Part shown: positions 1-11,500 of the stretch, one piece after another
Layout: each line of letters opens with the position of its first letter
How positions within the stretch are numbered: position 1 is the first letter of the stretch
Origin: Sulfuriferula plumbiphila
GTDB lineage: Bacteria; Pseudomonadota; Gammaproteobacteria; Burkholderiales; Sulfuriferulaceae
Assembly (NCBI RefSeq): GCF_009938015.1
Contig: NZ_AP021884.1
Coordinates: 1 to 64,000 of the forward strand
Length of the DNA: 64,000 bases
Reading direction: 5' to 3'
Program-made: the position numbers and the translations under genes
Notes under the pieces: model-generated
The model's database searches: none
What the model saw: the letters and a program-made list of their open reading frames with translations, nothing else
What the model was told of the DNA's origin: nothing

Positions 1-1350
1 ATGAATGAGTTTTGGCAGAGCTGCCTAAACCATCTAGCTGAAGACCTGCCACCGCAGCAGTTCAATACTTGGATCAAGCCCCTCAAACCGGCGCTAGACG
101 GAGATTCTTTTCGGCTGCTGGCGCCCAACCGATTTGTGCTCGACTGGGTAAAAGAAAAATTTTTGGTGCGAATAGAAGGATTGGCGCTTGCTTACTTTGG
201 GGAACCCAAGGAAATTAATCTCGGTCTCAGCGAGCAGGTAATTTCCTCTCCCAGACCTGTGCTAGCTACGGCGCCGGCCGGCGCCGTAGCTTCGCCTGTG
301 GTTACTCCCGCCACAAGCCAGCGTGAATCGCCTAAACGCCTTAATCCGACATTTACTTTCGATAGTTTCGTCACCGGCAAGGCCAACCAGCTTGCCCGTG
401 CCGCCGCGATCCAGGTCGCCGAAAACCCGGGCACTGCATACAATCCCCTATTTATTTATGGGGGCGTGGGACTCGGCAAAACACACCTAATCCAGGCTAT
501 CGGCAACGTGGTGCACGCCTACAATCCGGAAGCGCGCATTAGTTATATTCATGCCGAAAACTATGTATCTGATGTGGTGCGCGCCTATCGACACAAAACC
601 TTCGATGATTTCAAGCGCCACTATCATTCATTGGATTTGTTGCTGATTGACGATATTCAGTTTTTCAATGGTAAAGGTCGCACCCAGGAAGAGTTTTTCT
701 ACGCCTTCAACGCGCTAATCGAAGCACGCAAACAGGTCATCATTACCTGTGACACCTACCCTAAGGAAATCGCTGGTATGGAAGACCGCCTCAAATCCCG
801 TTTTGGCTGGGGTTTGACAGTTGCAATCGAACCACCTGAACTGGAAATGCGCGTGGCGATCCTGCTTAAGAAAGCCGCAGCCGAAGGTATTGTACTAGAA
901 GAAAATATCGCGTTTTTCATAGCCAAACAGGTGCGTTCCAATGTGCGTGAGTTGGAGGGCGCGCTTAAACGCGTGTTCGCCTACGCCCGGTTTTCAGCTC
1001 GAAACATCTCGCTGGACCTTGTAAAAGAATCACTGAAAGATCTGCTCGCCGTACAAAGTCGCCAGGTATCTATCGAAAATATCCAGAAAACCGTGGCCGA
1101 TTTCTACAAAATTAAAGTTGTTGAAATGTACTCAAAAAAACGTACCCGGTCTCTGGTTCGTCCACGCCAAATGGCAATGTCTCTGGCCAAAGAATTGACT
1201 TCGCTGAGCCTGCCTGATATTGGAGAAGCATTCGGTGGTCGTGATCACACCACGGTTTTGCACGCATGCCGTAAGATTATTGAACTCAAGGAACAAGACG
1301 CCACGATGAGCCGGGAATATGCGTTGCTGTTGCAGGTGCTAACAAGTTAG
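1..1350 (+). CDS. dnaA: Chromosomal replication initiator DnaA
   Basis: This AAA+ protein binds DnaA boxes at oriC, melts the origin and loads the DnaB helicase; it also acts as a transcription factor. The 449 residues contain domain I, a short alanine/proline-rich linker (domain II, about residues 80-115), an AAA+ core with Walker [10 protein letters not shown] and Walker [10 protein letters not shown], and the domain IV signature [15 protein letters not shown] that contacts DnaA boxes. Length is normal for betaproteobacteria. The window opens on the ATG, so its promoter is not visible. The linker contains a perfect 28-bp DNA palindrome, annotated separately. dnaN follows after a 189-bp gap containing DnaA boxes. 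Identification is firm. Confidence 0.99.
   Translation: MNEFWQSCLNHLAEDLPPQQFNTWIKPLKPALDGDSFRLLAPNRFVLDWVKEKFLVRIEGLALAYFGEPKEINLGLSEQVISSPRPVLATAPAGAVASPVVTPATSQRESPKRLNPTFTFDSFVTGKANQLARAAAIQVAENPGTAYNPLFIYGGVGLGKTHLIQAIGNVVHAYNPEARISYIHAENYVSDVVRAYRHKTFDDFKRHYHSLDLLLIDDIQFFNGKGRTQEEFFYAFNALIEARKQVIITCDTYPKEIAGMEDRLKSRFGWGLTVAIEPPELEMRVAILLKKAAAEGIVLEENIAFFIAKQVRSNVRELEGALKRVFAYARFSARNISLDLVKESLKDLLAVQSRQVSIENIQKTVADFYKIKVVEMYSKKRTRSLVRPRQMAMSLAKELTSLSLPDIGEAFGGRDHTTVLHACRKIIELKEQDATMSREYALLLQVLTS
264..291. repeat. 28-bp perfect palindrome inside dnaA linker
   Basis: The two 14-nt halves are exact reverse complements with no spacer, and the core is GGCGCCGGCCGGCGCC. It lies in the part of dnaA that encodes the poorly conserved domain II, giving an Ala/Pro/Gly/Val run without breaking the frame. 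It could be an inserted palindromic element or a GC-rich expansion. Only the symmetry is certain. Confidence 0.85.
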
Positions 1351-1539
1351 GGGCTAGCTGTGCACAATATGTGGATAAGTCGATTTTTTTACCCATGATA
1401 AAAATTATCCACAATTTGTCCGTATGTCATACTGGCCTTAACCGCATCTTAAAAAATGTTGTAATTAATTGATCATAAAACAGAAGTTACACTTATCCCG
1501 AATATACCCCATCCTTAACTATTATTATTAAGGTTATAT
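1351..1539. other. oriC: dnaA-dnaN intergenic region with DnaA boxes (oriC element)
   Basis: Two perfect TTATCCACA boxes lie in inverted orientation: 1370-1378 (read as TGTGGATAA) and 1405-1413. A one-mismatch box TGTGCACAA is at 1359-1367. An AT-rich stretch follows at about 1451-1480, suitable for unwinding. The dnaA-dnaN gap is a known site for all or part of bacterial oriC. Since the window starts at dnaA, a second cluster upstream of dnaA cannot be excluded. The boxes could also serve to autoregulate dnaN. Confidence 0.75.
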
Positions 1540-5092
<3,553 letters not shown>

Positions 5093-5127
5093 ACACGCCG
5101 GTGGCAACACAGAATTAACATCCAGCG

Positions 5128-5541
5128 ATGTTCAATAATCCTGGTCCTGCCGCCATCAAGGCGCTTTTGCAGCGCACGCGTAGCATTGCCGTGGTGGGGC
5201 TGTCGCCGCACCCTAAGCGCCCCAGCCATAGCGTAGCACGCCACATGCAGCAGTTTGGCTATCGCGTGGTGCCGGTGCGGCCGATGATGGAGGAGGTGTT
5301 GGGGGAGAAAGCCTACACCAGCCTGACCGAACTGCCGTTTCCGGTGGATATTGTCAACGTGTTTCGTGCGGCGGAGCATCTGCCTCAGCTAGTGGAAGAG
5401 TGTATCCGGATTGCATGTCCGGCAATCTGGATACAACAGGGCATCGTCAATGAGGAAGCCGCCCAACGTGCTAGCCAGGCGGGCCTGATCGTGGTCATGG
5501 ATCGCTGTATTTATCGAGATTACCTTGAACTGATGGTCTGA
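5128..5541 (+). CDS. CoA-binding domain protein (YccU-like)
   Basis: A 137-residue stand-alone CoA_binding_2 Rossmann protein. The N-terminus has the nucleotide-binding pattern IAVVGLSPHPKRPSHSVARH, and later VDIVNVFRAAEHLP and the C-terminal MDRCIYRDY typical of the YccU family. Such proteins resemble the CoA-binding domain of succinyl-CoA synthetase alpha but lack the catalytic ligase domain; their cellular role is poorly defined. The gene sits 35 bp after gyrB and 12 bp before dapF, so it may be cotranscribed with both. The family call is strong; the function is unknown. Confidence 0.9.
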   Translation: MFNNPGPAAIKALLQRTRSIAVVGLSPHPKRPSHSVARHMQQFGYRVVPVRPMMEEVLGEKAYTSLTELPFPVDIVNVFRAAEHLPQLVEECIRIACPAIWIQQGIVNEEAAQRASQAGLIVVMDRCIYRDYLELMV

Positions 5542-5553
5542 GACGCAAACAGA

Positions 5554-6387
5554 ATGAAACTACGTTTTAGCAAAATGCACGGTACAGGCAATGATTTTGT
5601 CGTGTTCGATGCCATCAACCAGCGTGTTGAGCTGAGCGCCGAGCAGGTACGGTTCATTGCCGAGCGCCATTTTGGCGTCGGCTGCGACCAACTGCTGCTG
5701 GTGGAGCGGCCTACCCGGAATGACGCCGATTTTCGTTATCGTATCTTTAACGCCGATGGCGGTGAGGTAGAACAATGCGGCAACGGCGCGCGCTGCTTTA
5801 TGCGTTTTGTGCATGATAAAAAACTCTCTCGGCAAAGCGAAATCCGCGTCGAGACCGCTTCCGGAATCATCCAGCCGCGCCTTGAAGCGGACGGGCGGAT
5901 TACTGTCAATATGGGCACACCACACTTTGATCCACATGACATACCATTCATGGTGGATAAGTGTGCACTTACTTATGAGCTTGAGCTGGAAGGCGAGACG
6001 GTCACGATTAGTGCCCTGTCCATTGGCAACCCGCACGCCGTGCAATATGTAGATGACATCGACACTGCCCCGGTTGCAAGACAGGGGCCACAGATCGAGG
6101 CGCATCCGCGCTTTCCCAATAAAGTGAACGCGGGCTTCATGCAGATAGTGGATCGCCAGAATATCCGTCTGCGCGTGTATGAACGTGGCGCAGGCGAAAC
6201 CCTGGCGTGTGGCACGGGTGCGTGTGCAGCCGTGGTAGCAGGCATCAGTCGAGGTTCGCTGGACGCCACTGTGCACGTGGCTGCGCGCGGGGGTCTGCTC
6301 ACTATTCACTGGGCGGGGGCGGACACGCCGGTATCGATGACCGGCCCCGCAGCGAATGTATTCGAAGGCGAAATTGAACTAGGATAA
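5554..6387 (+). CDS. dapF: Diaminopimelate epimerase
   Basis: Interconverts LL- and meso-diaminopimelate, the last step before lysine and peptidoglycan crosslinking precursors, without a cofactor. Two catalytic cysteines are visible: Cys75 in EQCGNGARC and Cys219 in [11 protein letters not shown], each in the family's strictly conserved context. The 277-residue length is standard. It starts 12 bp after the CoA-binding gene, and the DUF484 gene begins 4 bp after its stop, so dapF-DUF484-xerC form one operon, a gene order well known in proteobacteria. Cytoplasmic. Confidence 0.98.
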   Translation: MKLRFSKMHGTGNDFVVFDAINQRVELSAEQVRFIAERHFGVGCDQLLLVERPTRNDADFRYRIFNADGGEVEQCGNGARCFMRFVHDKKLSRQSEIRVETASGIIQPRLEADGRITVNMGTPHFDPHDIPFMVDKCALTYELELEGETVTISALSIGNPHAVQYVDDIDTAPVARQGPQIEAHPRFPNKVNAGFMQIVDRQNIRLRVYERGAGETLACGTGACAAVVAGISRGSLDATVHVAARGGLLTIHWAGADTPVSMTGPAANVFEGEIELG

Positions 6388-6391
6388 GCAC

Positions 6392-7030
6392 ATGCAGACA
6401 GAAGACATTGCCCGCTATCTTGCAGGCCACCCCGAGTTTTTCGACCAACATCCGCATTTGCTGACCGATATACGTGTCAGCCATCCGTTTGATGGGCGTG
6501 CCGTGTCCATCGCCGAGCGGCAGATCCTCAATCTGCGCGAAAAATATAAGCTGCTGGAAACAAAGCTGGCGGAGCTGATTGAATTTGGTGAAGAAAACGA
6601 CGCCATCTCGGAAAAAATGCAGCATCTGACACGGGCGTTAATGTCGGCACGCGAATTGCCCACATTACTGCAAATGCTCAAGCTCAATTTGCATGACGAT
6701 TTTGGCATTCCACACACAGCATTGCGCATTTGGCAGGGCACGGCACCACTGCCGGAGTTTGCAGCCGTATCCGAAGCCGTCAAAAACTGGGCTGCACAAA
6801 CCAGCCAACCGCATTGCGGTACCCTGCCCTTGGCAGAAATGGCGGACTGGTTTGCTGGTGCCAGCCATCCGCGCTCGTTCGCAGCCGTGCCATTAAAAGC
6901 GGACCACAGCGTCGGCATTCTGGTGCTGGCCTCGGAAGACGCGCAGCGTTTTTACCCACAAATGGGCACGCTCTACCTGCAGCGTCTGGGCGAGCTGCTC
7001 GCCGCCGCACTACAGCGCCTGCTGCCGTGA
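6392..7030 (+). CDS. DUF484 family protein
   Basis: A 212-residue DUF484 protein, the usual partner between dapF and xerC. The N-terminus ARYLAGHPEFFDQHPHLLTDIRVSHP is the family signature. It is followed by a helical segment (about residues 45-80, likely coiled coil) and a GAF-like alpha/beta part. No catalytic residues can be named. Its stop TGA overlaps the xerC start (GTGA at 7027-7030), which points to translational coupling. The biochemical role is not established; association with chromosome dimer resolution is inferred only from gene order. Confidence 0.9.
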   Translation: MQTEDIARYLAGHPEFFDQHPHLLTDIRVSHPFDGRAVSIAERQILNLREKYKLLETKLAELIEFGEENDAISEKMQHLTRALMSARELPTLLQMLKLNLHDDFGIPHTALRIWQGTAPLPEFAAVSEAVKNWAAQTSQPHCGTLPLAEMADWFAGASHPRSFAAVPLKADHSVGILVLASEDAQRFYPQMGTLYLQRLGELLAAALQRLLP

Positions 7031-7902
7031 CTCCGGCAGCCCTGCTCGAAGCTTATTTGATGCATCTAAGCAGCGAGCGTGGCCTGTCTCGCCACACACA
7101 GGAAAACTACGCGCGCGATTTGCGCGTGCTGTTCGGAAAAATTGGCGAAGTCAGGCTGGACGCTTTGCAAACCCAGGATATCCGTCGCGTGCTCGCGGGA
7201 CTGCATGCGCAAGGCTTGTCGGGCAAAAGCCTGGCACGCACGCTCTCCGCCTGGCGCGGCTTTTATCACTATCTGGCGAAGCGCCACGGATACAGCCACA
7301 ATCCTTGCGAAAGCCTGCGTGCGCCGAAATCACCAAGGTCCCTGCCCAAGGCGCTGTCGCCCGATCAAACCCGGCATCTGCTCGAAGCGCCGACAGGCAC
7401 GCCACTGCAAATACGTGATCTGGCGATACTGGAACTGTTTTATTCCTCCGGCCTGCGTCTCTCGGAACTGGCCGAACTCAAGTGCGCCCAGCTTGATTTG
7501 ATTAGCGGCGAAGTAACGGTTACCGGTAAAGGTAACAAGACCCGTATTGTGCCCGTGGGTAACCGCGCGGCGCAGGCGTTGGCCCGCTGGCTGGCACTGC
7601 GGCCGGCGGGCACAGACTATGTGTTTCCGGGGCGCGCTGGCGCGCACCTGGGTCAGCGTGCCATCGAGTTGCGCCTGAAACTGTGGGCCGTGCGCGCCGG
7701 GCTGGAAGTCAACATCCATCCCCACATTCTGCGCCATTCCTTCGCTTCCCACCTGTTGCAGTCTTCGGGCGATCTACGAGCGGTGCAGGAAATGCTCGGC
7801 CATGCCAGCATCAGCACCACACAGATATATACCCGGCTGGATTTTCAGCATCTGGCCAAAGTTTACGACGCCGCCCATCCCCGCGCCAGGCGTAAAAGCT
7901 GA
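7027..7902 (+). CDS. xerC: Tyrosine recombinase XerC
   Basis: Site-specific recombinase that, with XerD, resolves chromosome dimers at dif under FtsK control. I place the start at GTG 7027, overlapping the DUF484 stop; the frame is open further upstream, but that part only shadows the DUF484 gene. The 291 residues contain the SAM-like N-terminal DNA-binding domain and the full catalytic set: Arg144 (GLRLSE), Lys168 (TGKGNK), His233 and Arg236 (HILRH), His259 (LGHA) and nucleophile Tyr268 (IYTR). XerD would be encoded elsewhere, as is usual. Confidence 0.96.
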   Translation: MTPAALLEAYLMHLSSERGLSRHTQENYARDLRVLFGKIGEVRLDALQTQDIRRVLAGLHAQGLSGKSLARTLSAWRGFYHYLAKRHGYSHNPCESLRAPKSPRSLPKALSPDQTRHLLEAPTGTPLQIRDLAILELFYSSGLRLSELAELKCAQLDLISGEVTVTGKGNKTRIVPVGNRAAQALARWLALRPAGTDYVFPGRAGAHLGQRAIELRLKLWAVRAGLEVNIHPHILRHSFASHLLQSSGDLRAVQEMLGHASISTTQIYTRLDFQHLAKVYDAAHPRARRKS

Positions 7903-8293
7903 GCGCGCTGTATAGCGGCGCAACCAGATGCCTGCTTGCCCAGCGCCTGGATGCGCATGGCGTACTGGAGCACGCCACTAACGCACACTCGGCTGGCTGG
8001 TGAAGCAGCGCTGGCACACCATGTCTCGGGGGAAGGCCGCACTACACGCAACAATGCCGGATGGGCCGAAGCGCATAATCACGCGCATCCCAAGTGTGCG
8101 CAATGTGGTCAGGTTTTCTGCCTGGGCAGAGAATCCACGGCATTTGCGATACAGCTTGCCGGGAGGTTTTCAATCACAGCACATTGAGCTCTCGGCTAAA
8201 GGCATTCGTAGCGAGTTAGGTATCGCGGCAATAGATTCGCATTACTTGCATTCCGGATTTTGCCAAGATAATCTGCAACAAGGCTGCATTTAA
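7903..8293 (+). pseudogene. Decayed Fur-family (Zur-like) regulator
   Basis: No intact gene occupies the 433 bp between xerC and the COG0523 gene, but fragments of one Fur-family protein can be read in order across two frames. They are RTLGWLVKQ (from 7982), ALAHHVSGEGRTTRNNAG leading to HNHAHPKCAQCGQVFCL (about 8007-8126), and LPGGFQSQHIELSAKGI (about 8157-8207). The Cys-x-x-Cys-Gly-x-Val-Phe element and the LPxGF...IEL..KG tail are Fur/Zur C-terminal hallmarks. At least two frameshifts, and probably a deletion in the DNA-binding domain, rule out function. The neighbouring COG0523 gene and znuB-like tail favour Zur over Fur. Exact limits are uncertain. Confidence 0.7.
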
Positions 8294-8335
8294 AAAATCG
8301 GTGAACCGGTCCGATAAATCAGGAAATAAAACACC

Positions 8336-9397
8336 ATGTTCACCGAACCCATACCTGTAACCCTGCTCACCGGATTCCTGGGTAGCGGCAAGACCACGCT
8401 GCTTAACCAGCTGATCCAGCAGTTGCCACGCAGTGCCATTATCATGAACGAATTCGGCGAAATCGGACTGGACCACCAGCTACTGAAAAAAACCGATGGG
8501 CCACTGGCGCTGCTCTCAGGCGGTTGTATTTGTTGTACTGTGGTAGGCGCGCTTTCACCCACGCTGAAAAACCTGTTCATGGCATCCAGTCGGGGCGAAA
8601 TTCCGCAATTCGAGCGCGTCATTATCGAAACCACCGGGATTGCCGATCCGGCACCGATATTTGATACCCTCATCAACGAACGCTGGATTGCTGCGCGCTT
8701 TCAGCTAAACAGCGTGGTGACCACGGTGGATGCGGTGCTCGGAGACCAACAATTGGACAGCTACTTCGAGGCGGTCAAACAGGTGGCGGTTGCAGATCGC
8801 CTGCTCCTGACCAAGACTGATCTGGCTGACCATCACTCTGCGGCGGCGCTGCAGGCGCGGCTGGCTGCAATCAACCCGGCGGCACCAGTCATCACCGTGC
8901 AACATGGCCGGGTTGACCCTGCGCTCATCCTCAACGCCGGCTTGTATGACCCGGCCAATCAAACCAGCGAGGTAAAAAAATGGCTGAATGAAAGGCGCTA
9001 TCGTCCGGCGGCGAGCATCACGGTGATGGGCAGGTCCGCGGAGGCACCAGTACACGACAACCGTATCCGCTCATTCAGCGTGACATTCGATAAACCGCTG
9101 GAGTGGACGGGCATTTACGCGGCGCTGCAAATGCTGTTGAACTTGCGCGCCAAGTCGCTGTTGCGCATGAAGGCTATCGTCAACCTCAAGGGCAAGGATA
9201 AACCCACCGTTCTGCACGCGGTGCAGCACATTCTCCACCCGCCGGCAGAGCTGCCGGAATGGCCGGATGACAACCGCCACAGCCGCTTCGTGTTCATCGT
9301 CGCAGACCTTGACGCCGAGCTGGTGCCACAAATCCTGCGGGAATTCAATGACGCTTACGCGAGCGGGCTGCTGCCGGCGCCGGCAGCAGCCCGCTGA
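8336..9397 (+). CDS. COG0523/CobW-family metallochaperone GTPase
   Basis: A G3E GTPase predicted to insert or deliver metal, most likely zinc here. The 353 residues show Walker A GFLGSGKTT (13-21), Walker B-like NEFGEIGLD, the metal-binding CxCC motif at Cys64/Cys66/Cys67 (GGCICC), ETTGIADP, the guanine-specificity motif TKTD, and a C-terminal CobW_C domain (about 245-345). It is flanked by a Zur-like pseudogene and a znuB-like tail, a context typical of zinc-starvation COG0523 proteins. The last codons lie inside a 34-bp palindrome, so the C-terminus LLPAPAAAR may be altered. CobW or nitrile-hydratase activator roles are less likely because no such genes are near. Confidence 0.9.
   Translation: MFTEPIPVTLLTGFLGSGKTTLLNQLIQQLPRSAIIMNEFGEIGLDHQLLKKTDGPLALLSGGCICCTVVGALSPTLKNLFMASSRGEIPQFERVIIETTGIADPAPIFDTLINERWIAARFQLNSVVTTVDAVLGDQQLDSYFEAVKQVAVADRLLLTKTDLADHHSAAALQARLAAINPAAPVITVQHGRVDPALILNAGLYDPANQTSEVKKWLNERRYRPAASITVMGRSAEAPVHDNRIRSFSVTFDKPLEWTGIYAALQMLLNLRAKSLLRMKAIVNLKGKDKPTVLHAVQHILHPPAELPEWPDDNRHSRFVFIVADLDAELVPQILREFNDAYASGLLPAPAAAR
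9362..9395. repeat. 34-bp perfect palindrome at 3' end of the COG0523 gene
   Basis: Two 17-nt arms are exact reverse complements with no spacer (core GCCGGCGCCGGC). The palindrome spans the last coding codons up to the first base of the TGA. There is no T-tract, so it is not a classical terminator, although the hairpin could stabilise the mRNA end. The decayed znuB-like frame starts immediately afterwards, so it may mark a rearrangement junction. Confidence 0.85.
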
Positions 9398-9565
9398 GGC
9401 CCGCGCCGCACGCTGGCTCTGGCTTATATGGTCGGTTTGCCTGGTTATGCGCCGGGACTTGCCGCATCGGCGCTGTTTGACCTGCCTGCGGGAGCGGTGA
9501 ACATGTGGACAATTGCATTGACAGGCGTGACCGGAAGGCTGCTCCGGGTGCGTGCGCGCGCTTGA
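9398..9565 (+). pseudogene. Remnant of zinc ABC permease (ZnuB-like) C-terminus
   Basis: An open stretch without its own start, in frame with and directly after the COG0523 stop, ending at TGA 9563-9565. It reads YMVGLPGYAPGLAASALFDL followed by PAGAVNMWTIAL. The pattern 'G-x-x-L-x-S-x-x-FDLPxGAV' resembles the last transmembrane part of ZnuB-type permeases. Only about 50 residues remain and no znuA or znuC is present. With the Zur-like remnant it suggests that a zinc-uptake locus has been lost. The similarity is recognised from memory, so confidence is moderate. Confidence 0.5.
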
Positions 9566-9677
9566 TATTTGTTATGCTTAGCGCCTATCATCAAAATATG
9601 GTTCGAATACATGCTGGTCACCCTCTCTCGATACATGTCCCACGACCGCGGCGCGTGCGTTAGCAAGGTACTCTAAA

Positions 9678-10838
9678 TTGGATTTTTCGTTTTTCCGCAA
9701 AGACAAGAACAAGTCGGCACCCGCCAAAAAATCAGGCAAAGCCGCAGCGATAGAGGCTATTAATCAAGCACCACTCACCGAGGAGCAGTTCGGTTCCGCA
9801 CCCGCGCACGGTGGAATTGACGTAGTGGAAACCGGCGCCAAACTCGCCCCCGGCATCGAGGAAGCCGCCATGCTCTACGCCAGCGACCGAGCCAATGAGG
9901 CCATTGCGCTGCTCAAAACCTACCTTGCAGGTGCGGATGCAGGCGACGCGCAATGGCGCATGCTGTTTGACCTGTACCGGGTGACCCGACAGCGTGATGC
10001 ATTTGAGCAATTGGCACTGGATTACGCGGTGCAATGCGAAACTTCACCACCGGTGTGGGTGGATGGGGCGGCGGCAAAACAACCAGGAAAAGGTATCGCC
10101 GCGGATGCGACGAAGTCGAGCGGTCAACTGTTCAGCCTCAAAGGCAGCCTCGACGAGACCAGTGCCGACCGCATCGCGCTGCTGCAGAGCGCAGCCGCGC
10201 AAGGAGCAATCCAGCTCGACCTGTCAGGCATCAACGCAATCACAGCTAGCGGCAGCCAACTGCTTAAGGATGCCCTTGCCCATCTGCAAAAAAAGCGTGC
10301 CCTGCTACAAATTGCCAGCGGCGCGTTGATCAGCCTGCTCCAGCACCATACCGAGGAGGCCAGTCAGCACGAGCCCGCGTACTGGTTGCTGTTGTTGCAG
10401 CTGTACCAGGTGCAGGGCAAACAGGCTGAATTTGAAGACCTCGCCGTGGAGTATGCAGTGCGTTTCGAAGTCTCCCCGCCGTCCTGGGAAACCCCGGGCA
10501 AATTGGCACAGAGCATTGCCCCGGTGGCTCCTGCCGAGGCTGCCGAAGACGCTTCCTCCAATGGTTTTGCCATGCATGGAGTGATTAATGGCGGCAGTGC
10601 CGCGCTCTTTGATGAGTTTCGGGCATTTGCTGCGACCCGCAGTGAAGTCGAGCTGGATCTGGCAGATGTGCAACGGGTCGAGTTCGCCAGTGTCAATCTG
10701 TTCATGGATGCGTTGACGAGTCTGCTGCAAGCAGGCAAACGCGTGCGCATCGTCGGCGGCAATGAAATGGTCAACGTCGTCCTGATCGTCATGGGTGTGG
10801 ACCAGATGGCCGAAGTGGTGCGACGCAAGGCCAATTAA
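9678..10838 (+). CDS. Duplicated TPR/STAS-domain protein
   Basis: A 386-residue cytoplasmic protein starting at TTG 9678 (AAGG about 11 bp upstream), with no signal peptide. It has an internal duplication. A helical unit, WRMLFDLYRVTRQRDAFEQ to ETSPPVW (about residues 94-132), recurs as YWLLLLQLYQVQGKQAEFED to EVSPPSW (about 236-274). Each is followed by a STAS-like fold, GQLFSLKGSLDETSADR and GFAMHGVINGGSAALFDE. STAS domains act in anti-sigma antagonists and in lipid transport. Similar proteins occur in betaproteobacteria, but I know of no assigned function. It lies between the zinc remnant and hslV, with no evident operon partner upstream. Confidence 0.75.
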   Translation: MDFSFFRKDKNKSAPAKKSGKAAAIEAINQAPLTEEQFGSAPAHGGIDVVETGAKLAPGIEEAAMLYASDRANEAIALLKTYLAGADAGDAQWRMLFDLYRVTRQRDAFEQLALDYAVQCETSPPVWVDGAAAKQPGKGIAADATKSSGQLFSLKGSLDETSADRIALLQSAAAQGAIQLDLSGINAITASGSQLLKDALAHLQKKRALLQIASGALISLLQHHTEEASQHEPAYWLLLLQLYQVQGKQAEFEDLAVEYAVRFEVSPPSWETPGKLAQSIAPVAPAEAAEDASSNGFAMHGVINGGSAALFDEFRAFAATRSEVELDLADVQRVEFASVNLFMDALTSLLQAGKRVRIVGGNEMVNVVLIVMGVDQMAEVVRRKAN

Positions 10839-10960
10839 ATGTAAACGCGGGATATTGGCTGCACGGGGTTGAGAAACCGGCCGTCGGCCCCCACCTTGTT
10901 TTCCATCGCCTCTTTAATCCCCTCAAGAAAAATTCGCTGGTCATCACGGAAAGCTAACTC

Positions 10961-11497
10961 ATGGAGCAATATCGCGGCACCACCATCCTTTCGGTACGGC
11001 GTGGCAATCAGGTCGCACTGGGTGGGGACGGCCAGGTTACCCTTGGCAATATCGTTATCAAATCCACTGCGCGCAAGGTGCGTCGCCTGTACCAGGAAAA
11101 AATTCTGGCCGGATTCGCGGGCGGCACCGCAGACGCCTTTACCTTGTTCGAGCGCTTTGAAGCCAAACTCGACCAGCACCAGGGAAATTTGCTGCGCTCC
11201 GCCGTGGAGCTGGCCAAGGACTGGCGCACTGATCGCATTCTGCGCCGTCTGGAAGCCATGCTGGCGGTGGCTGATAGCGAGCACTCCCTTATTATCACCG
11301 GCAACGGCGACGTGCTGGAGCCGGAATATGGCATCGTCGCCATCGGCAGCGGCGGCGCCTACGCCCAGGCCGCCGCCCGCGGGCTGCTGGAAAATACCGA
11401 GCTGCATGCGCGCGATATCGTCGCCAGGTCCCTGGCGATTGCCGGCGACCTGTGCATTTACACCAACCAGAATCATGTGATCGAAGTGCTTGAATAA
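10961..11497 (+). CDS. hslV: ATP-dependent protease subunit HslV
   Basis: Proteasome-like peptidase of the HslVU (ClpQY) complex. After a six-residue propeptide (MEQYRG) comes TTILSVRR; the first threonine becomes the N-terminal nucleophile once the propeptide is removed. GGDGQVTLG and [14 protein letters not shown] are typical of the family. The 178-residue length fits. hslU starts 3 bp after the stop, so the two are cotranscribed. A heat-shock promoter would lie in 10839-10960, but I could not recognise a clear one. Cytoplasmic. Confidence 0.98.
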   Translation: MEQYRGTTILSVRRGNQVALGGDGQVTLGNIVIKSTARKVRRLYQEKILAGFAGGTADAFTLFERFEAKLDQHQGNLLRSAVELAKDWRTDRILRRLEAMLAVADSEHSLIITGNGDVLEPEYGIVAIGSGGAYAQAAARGLLENTELHARDIVARSLAIAGDLCIYTNQNHVIEVLE

Positions 11498-11500
11498 CCC

